The notes beneath the pieces were generated by a model that was not told the DNA's origin, did no database searches, and saw only the letters and a program-made list of their open reading frames with translations. DNA of 7,935 nucleotides, taken from CAYLLT01 sp964591605. Lineage in GTDB: Bacteria; Planctomycetota; Phycisphaerae; UBA1845; PWPN01. The DNA lies in contig CAZQEN010000350.1 in the NCBI GenBank assembly GCA_964591605.1, positions 1 through 7,935 of the forward strand, in the 5' to 3' direction. Shown here piece after piece: positions 4,601 through 7,935 of this stretch; the first letter of the stretch is position 1, and each line of letters begins with the position of its first letter. Made by a program: the position numbers and the translations under genes.

Positions 4601-7543
4601 ATGACTCAAATCCGGATCAACCAAACCAGCGGGCGTTCGCTCAGGGCCGGTCCTGTTCTGCTCGCCGCGCTCGGCGTGCTGATTCCCGCCGCGAATCTGA
4701 CGGCGCAGCTCAACGATCCCCAGACCTTCGAAGGCGCGACGCTCAACCAGCCGTTCGCCGTGCCGCCGAATTCGGTCGCCAACTGGGGCCTGGACGGCAC
4801 GTGCTCGCCGGGCATGGTCTTTGACGACGACAACAAAGGCGATAACGGGTCGCGCTGCCTGCGCACCCGCATTCCCGTCGGCGTCGGCACCCGCCTGATC
4901 CGGGACCTGAACCCCGGCCCCGGCAGCTCCACCATCGGCGGGATGGCCAGGGCCCAGATCGATGTTTCCCACCGGTTGTTTTTCTCCGCCGATGATGGCA
5001 CCGGCACCACGGGTCAGGAGCTCTACCATTTCCTGAATGCCCTGTATCCCCTCGTGGTCCTGACCAGCGACATCAATCCCGGCTCGGGAAGTTCCAGCCC
5101 CCAGAATCTGTTCCAGCACATCGGCACGCGGTTCTATTTCAGCGCCGATGACGGAACCACCGGGCGCGAGCTCTACTCCATGACGCTGAACGGCAAACTG
5201 GTCAACAACGTCGTGCGGGTCAAAGACATCAACCCTTCGCCCGGCGCGAGCTCGAATCCGAGCGCATTCGCCTCGGGCCCCGATCCAACCGGCACACCTC
5301 CCCCCCTGATCCTCTTCTCCGCCGATGACGGCATAACCGGGCGCGAACTCTGGAAGTCGGACAGCTCGGACACAAATACCTCCATCGTCGCCGACATCAA
5401 CCCGACTGCGGGCGTCGGCTCGGATCCCCAGTTGCTCGTATCGCTCAGCCCCACCCCCGACACGACGAAGGTGTTTTTCACGGCCGACGACGGCGTCAAC
5501 GGGCGTGAGCTCTGGAGGAGCGACGCCACCGGCGGCGGCACCGGCATGTGCAAGGACATCGTCGCCGGGCCGACCGGCTCGAACCCCACCAACCTGACCG
5601 CGGTCACCCTGGTGGTGCAGGGCAACCTGACCCCGACGCTCTTCTTCACCGTCGACAGCGACGGCGTCAATGGCCAGGAACTCTGGAAGAGCCTGGGCGC
5701 GCTCGACGGATCGGACACCGTGCAGGTGAGCGATCTGGGGGCGACCGGCGCGACGGTGGGCAATCTCAAAGCGGTCGGAACGATGCTCATGTTCACGGTC
5801 GGCAACAGCCTGTGGAAGAGCGGCGGCACCGGCGCGACCACGGCCCTGGTGCAGAACTTCACGTCTCTCCCGGGACCCCTGGTCACGCTGGGCTCGTCGG
5901 TTTACTTCGCTGCCGACGACGGGACCGGCCACGGCGTCGAGCTCTGGAAGAGCGACGGCACCACCACGGTCGAGGTCAAGGACATCCATCCCGGCGCGGG
6001 CAGCTCCTCGCCCGCCAATCTGGCCGCGTTCAACGGCGTGGTGTACTTCTCCGCGGATGACGGGCCGGGCGCCACCGAAAACCACGGCCGCGAGCTCTGG
6101 CGCACCGACGCGACGCTCGGCGCGGTCATGGTGATGGACATCAATCCCGGGCCGGCCAGCTCCAACCCCGCCAACATCAACGCCCTGGAAACGCTCCCCG
6201 AACTCTCCCAGGGCATCACCGGCCTGCCCTCCTACGGTTCAGTCGCCTTCACGGCGGATGACGGAACGCACGGAACCGAGCCCTGGCAGACCGACGGCGT
6301 GGTCGGCGGCGCGCCGGACCACGCGGGCCTGAGCTACAAGTGGGACCTGGTCCCGGTCATCGCCGCGCATCAGGCCGGCATGTCCGCGGTCGCGGGAATC
6401 GACTCCAACGTTCTGTCTGTCCGGTGGATGCACGACTGGTCGGGCCAGGGAACCGACAACACGTCGCCACTTGCCACGGCGCACCAGTCGAACTTCTATC
6501 TCGAGCTCACCGACGGCGTGGACCGCGCGCCGCTGGATATCACCCATGTCGACTGCGGCGACGGGAATCTCCCCCGCCCGAAGGCGGCGCTGACGGACGG
6601 AAACAGCCACAACGCCATCGCCTTCGGCATGGTCTCCGTTCTCGACCAGGATCCGTGCGGGACCGAGCCCCGGCTGCCCGGCAGCCCCGGCATCCCCACG
6701 GCCGACGTGCCCGCCATCTACGACGGGCATGACTGGATCCCGCTCGATCTGAGCCATCTGCCCGCCGCCGTCCCCACCGAGCCCACACCCACCGGCCCGG
6801 CCCTGGCCAAGGCGGCATTTCCGGGCAGCAATATCTCGGTATTCCCGTTCGACTCCACGATGCCGACGCTGCCGGCGGGCATCTCCCTGGCCGCCGCGGA
6901 CGACAACCCCTGGGCCACCCGCCGCTTCCTGACGGTCCGCGTCGACATCTTCACCGACTTCGTGCGGATGGTCTGGTACAGCCGGCAGACCGAGCGGCTC
7001 TACGTCGCCACCGTCGAGCGCAAGTACAAGGGCGGCTTCAAGGCGTTTTACATGGGCAACCCCGACTGCGTGCAGCAGCCGTACCTGTTCTACACCGACA
7101 CGATCAACCTGAACGGCGGGCTCCTGACCGACACGGTCGATCCCTCCGGCGCCTGCTGCTCGCCGAGCGGCTGCACCGACGTGACCGACGCGTCGCAATG
7201 CCCGGGCGGCACGTTCTCGCCCTGGCGGTCCTGCACCGGGCCGGGCGCGATCCTGTGCTGCCCGAAGCCCTGGGCCGACTGGGACCGCGACGGCGATGTC
7301 GATCACAACGACTTCGGCGGGTTCCAGGCCTGCTTTGCGCCGACGGGCCCGGTCAGCGGGCTGTGCAAGTGCTTTGACAAGGCGGCACCGATCGGCGTGC
7401 TGAACGGAAACCTGGACGCCCAGGCGGACGACTTCGACGAGTTCCTGAGCTGCGTGTCCGGACCGGCGGTGCCGTTCAACTTCGCCAGTCCGCCCGCGGG
7501 GTGCAACACGGCCTGTCCGAGCGGGGTGACCTGCCCGCCGTAA
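4601..7543 (+). CDS. Secreted ELWxxDGT-repeat protein with dockerin-like C-terminus (980 aa)
   Basis: An intact 980-residue protein and paralogue of the product of 865-3791. Residues 1-35 form a Sec signal peptide (Arg5, Arg12, Arg15, hydrophobic 17-30, likely cut TA|Q at 35/36). Nine ELWxxDGT-type repeats follow, with the E of ELW/ELY at residues 140, 190, 249, 303, 360, 447 and 498, a degenerate SLW at 403 and EPW at 558-561. Links read DINPGxxSSNPxxL, a hallmark of this family, which is thought to build a beta-propeller-like fold. Residues about 568-845 are a domain I do not recognise, with motifs KWDL.PVI, LTDGVDRAP, VDCGDG, LDQDPC and NPWATRRF shared with the paralogue. Residues 850-887 are a Cys-rich GACC motif. 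Residues 893-904 are an EF-hand-like loop (DWDRDGDVDHND), a second weaker loop lies near 939-948, and the tail ends CPP. It is probably exported and may attach through the dockerin-like part. No catalytic residues are evident, so binding or structure is more likely than enzymatic activity. Confidence 0.92.
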   Translation: MTQIRINQTSGRSLRAGPVLLAALGVLIPAANLTAQLNDPQTFEGATLNQPFAVPPNSVANWGLDGTCSPGMVFDDDNKGDNGSRCLRTRIPVGVGTRLIRDLNPGPGSSTIGGMARAQIDVSHRLFFSADDGTGTTGQELYHFLNALYPLVVLTSDINPGSGSSSPQNLFQHIGTRFYFSADDGTTGRELYSMTLNGKLVNNVVRVKDINPSPGASSNPSAFASGPDPTGTPPPLILFSADDGITGRELWKSDSSDTNTSIVADINPTAGVGSDPQLLVSLSPTPDTTKVFFTADDGVNGRELWRSDATGGGTGMCKDIVAGPTGSNPTNLTAVTLVVQGNLTPTLFFTVDSDGVNGQELWKSLGALDGSDTVQVSDLGATGATVGNLKAVGTMLMFTVGNSLWKSGGTGATTALVQNFTSLPGPLVTLGSSVYFAADDGTGHGVELWKSDGTTTVEVKDIHPGAGSSSPANLAAFNGVVYFSADDGPGATENHGRELWRTDATLGAVMVMDINPGPASSNPANINALETLPELSQGITGLPSYGSVAFTADDGTHGTEPWQTDGVVGGAPDHAGLSYKWDLVPVIAAHQAGMSAVAGIDSNVLSVRWMHDWSGQGTDNTSPLATAHQSNFYLELTDGVDRAPLDITHVDCGDGNLPRPKAALTDGNSHNAIAFGMVSVLDQDPCGTEPRLPGSPGIPTADVPAIYDGHDWIPLDLSHLPAAVPTEPTPTGPALAKAAFPGSNISVFPFDSTMPTLPAGISLAAADDNPWATRRFLTVRVDIFTDFVRMVWYSRQTERLYVATVERKYKGGFKAFYMGNPDCVQQPYLFYTDTINLNGGLLTDTVDPSGACCSPSGCTDVTDASQCPGGTFSPWRSCTGPGAILCCPKPWADWDRDGDVDHNDFGGFQACFAPTGPVSGLCKCFDKAAPIGVLNGNLDAQADDFDEFLSCVSGPAVPFNFASPPAGCNTACPSGVTCPP

Positions 7544-7711
7544 GGCCGTCGCCGCGGGCACCGGCAGGACTACAATCGGGGTGGCTTGCCGGGCCGCCCT
7601 TATGGATGGCGTTTATCGGAACATAAGTGGTTCTGCTGGCTGCAGTTGGTCCCGTTGGACGGCGGCAGGGCCGCAAGGGGCGAAAAACCGTCGCTGGCCA
7701 GGGACGGATAT

Positions 7712-7740
7712 TTGGACGATAAACAATTTATGGGTACAAT
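7712..7740 (+). promoter_or_regulatory. Upstream promoter-like element before the prepilin-like gene
   Basis: TTGGAC (7712-7717), a 17-base spacer and TACAAT (7735-7740). The -10 matches TATAAT at five of six positions and the -35 matches TTGACA at three. It ends three bases before the -35 of a second promoter. The rest of 7544-7851 holds no convincing gene; a weak 5-bp hairpin at 7662-7674 is the only possible terminator seen after the second ELWxxDGT gene. Confidence 0.4.
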
Positions 7741-7743
7741 CTG

Positions 7744-7772
7744 TTGACATAGTTCGCCGCGTTTTGTAAACT
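7744..7772 (+). promoter_or_regulatory. Sigma70-like promoter of the prepilin-like gene
   Basis: TTGACA (7744-7749), a 17-base spacer and TAAACT (7767-7772), preceded by TTTTG. This is the same layout as at 453-481 and 4209-4237, sharing TTGACA, the spacing and TG-TAAAC, but lacking the GTGT/ACAC inverted repeat. The leader to ATG 7852 would be about 73 nt, much shorter than for the two paralogues. The surrounding bases are clearly AT-richer than the genome background in this window. Confidence 0.6.
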
Positions 7773-7851
7773 GATTTATCGGGTGGCGGTTTTTGCGCCG
7801 CAGAACATATCGTTGGGCACGGAAGGTGTATCCAGAACAAGGGTCAGAACC

Positions 7852-7935
7852 ATGACGGCTCGCTCGCGTCGCCAATCGATTGGGGGCTTCACGTTGATCG
7901 AGGTGCTGGTCGTCGTCGCCATCATCGCCCTGCTC
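7852..7935 (+). CDS. Prepilin-type N-terminal cleavage/methylation protein, N-terminal fragment
   Basis: Only the first 28 codons are present; the gene runs off the right edge. A short basic leader with three Arg ends in Gly-Gly, followed by GFTLIEVLVVVAIIALL. This is the class III signal peptide of type IV pilins and type II secretion pseudopilins: a prepilin peptidase cuts between Gly12 and Phe13, and Glu17 is the conserved +5 residue of the mature protein. Planctomycetes encode many such proteins, often with a DUF1559-type body, but the body is outside the window, so pilin, pseudopilin and DUF1559 cannot be separated. The ribosome site is weak (AAGGG at 7839-7843, 8 bases before the ATG). 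The start is supported by the immediately following signal sequence. Its own promoters make co-transcription with the upstream gene unnecessary. Confidence 0.85.
   Translation, partial: MTARSRRQSIGGFTLIEVLVVVAIIALL

Noticed and set aside
4379..6085. Long open frame on the minus strand (568 codons) opposite the second ELWxxDGT gene
   Set aside because: It mirrors a strongly supported gene with family repeats and a ribosome site. Its translation is Arg/Gly/Ala/Val-rich with no domain, as expected of antisense frames in GC-rich DNA.
6239..7561. Minus-strand open frame of 440 codons
   Set aside because: Same reasoning: composition-driven shadow of the coding strand with no ribosome site or recognisable motif.
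7785..7800. GGCG...CGCC stem with a T-run near 7790 as a terminator
   Set aside because: The stem is only about four base pairs, the T-run is in the loop rather than after the stem, and it lies inside the leader of the prepilin-like gene.

Overview
The window looks like part of a GC-rich planctomycete genome, plausibly of the Phycisphaerae or a related lineage, and probably a draft or metagenome-derived assembly because it contains a run of 10 Ns. The assignment rests on three things visible in the sequence: ELWxxDGT repeat proteins; a C-terminal block with a GACC-type Cys-rich motif followed by a dockerin-like EF-hand region of the kind common in secreted planctomycete proteins; and a prepilin-type N-terminus of the GFTLIEVLVVVAII kind. 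This is recognition from memory of these families, not a database search.

Layout, with every gene on the + strand. (1) 3-251: the last 82 codons of a GH29-like alpha-L-fucosidase. (2) 252-864: a noncoding stretch with a strong imperfect hairpin (327-370) and a sigma70-like promoter at 453-481, followed by a leader of about 375 nt. (3) 865-3791: a secreted protein with nine ELWxxDGT repeats, an unrecognised middle domain, a Cys-rich motif, a dockerin-like region and a Cys/Pro tail. It is interrupted by the N-run at 2327-2336, and the reading frame changes across that gap. (4) 3792-4600: a noncoding stretch packed with palindromes and a short tandem repeat, then a near copy of the first promoter (4209-4237) and another leader of about 355 nt. 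(5) 4601-7543: an intact 980-residue paralogue of the first secreted protein with the same architecture. (6) 7544-7851: an AT-richer intergenic region with two stacked promoter-like elements. (7) 7852-7935: the first 28 codons of a prepilin-like protein, cut by the window end.

The two large genes are a tandem duplicate pair. Each has its own promoter, long leader and strong Shine-Dalgarno sequence, so they look like separate transcription units. The -35/-10 pair TTGACA-N17-TAAAC(A/T) recurs upstream of the prepilin-like gene, which suggests that the three genes for exported proteins share a promoter class. The products are predicted to act outside the cytoplasm, but no catalytic function can be assigned to the paralogues. 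I found no CRISPR array, tRNA, rRNA, transposase or recognisable defence system. The points most worth following are the shared promoter architecture, the unassigned middle domain and the repeat cluster between the paralogues.
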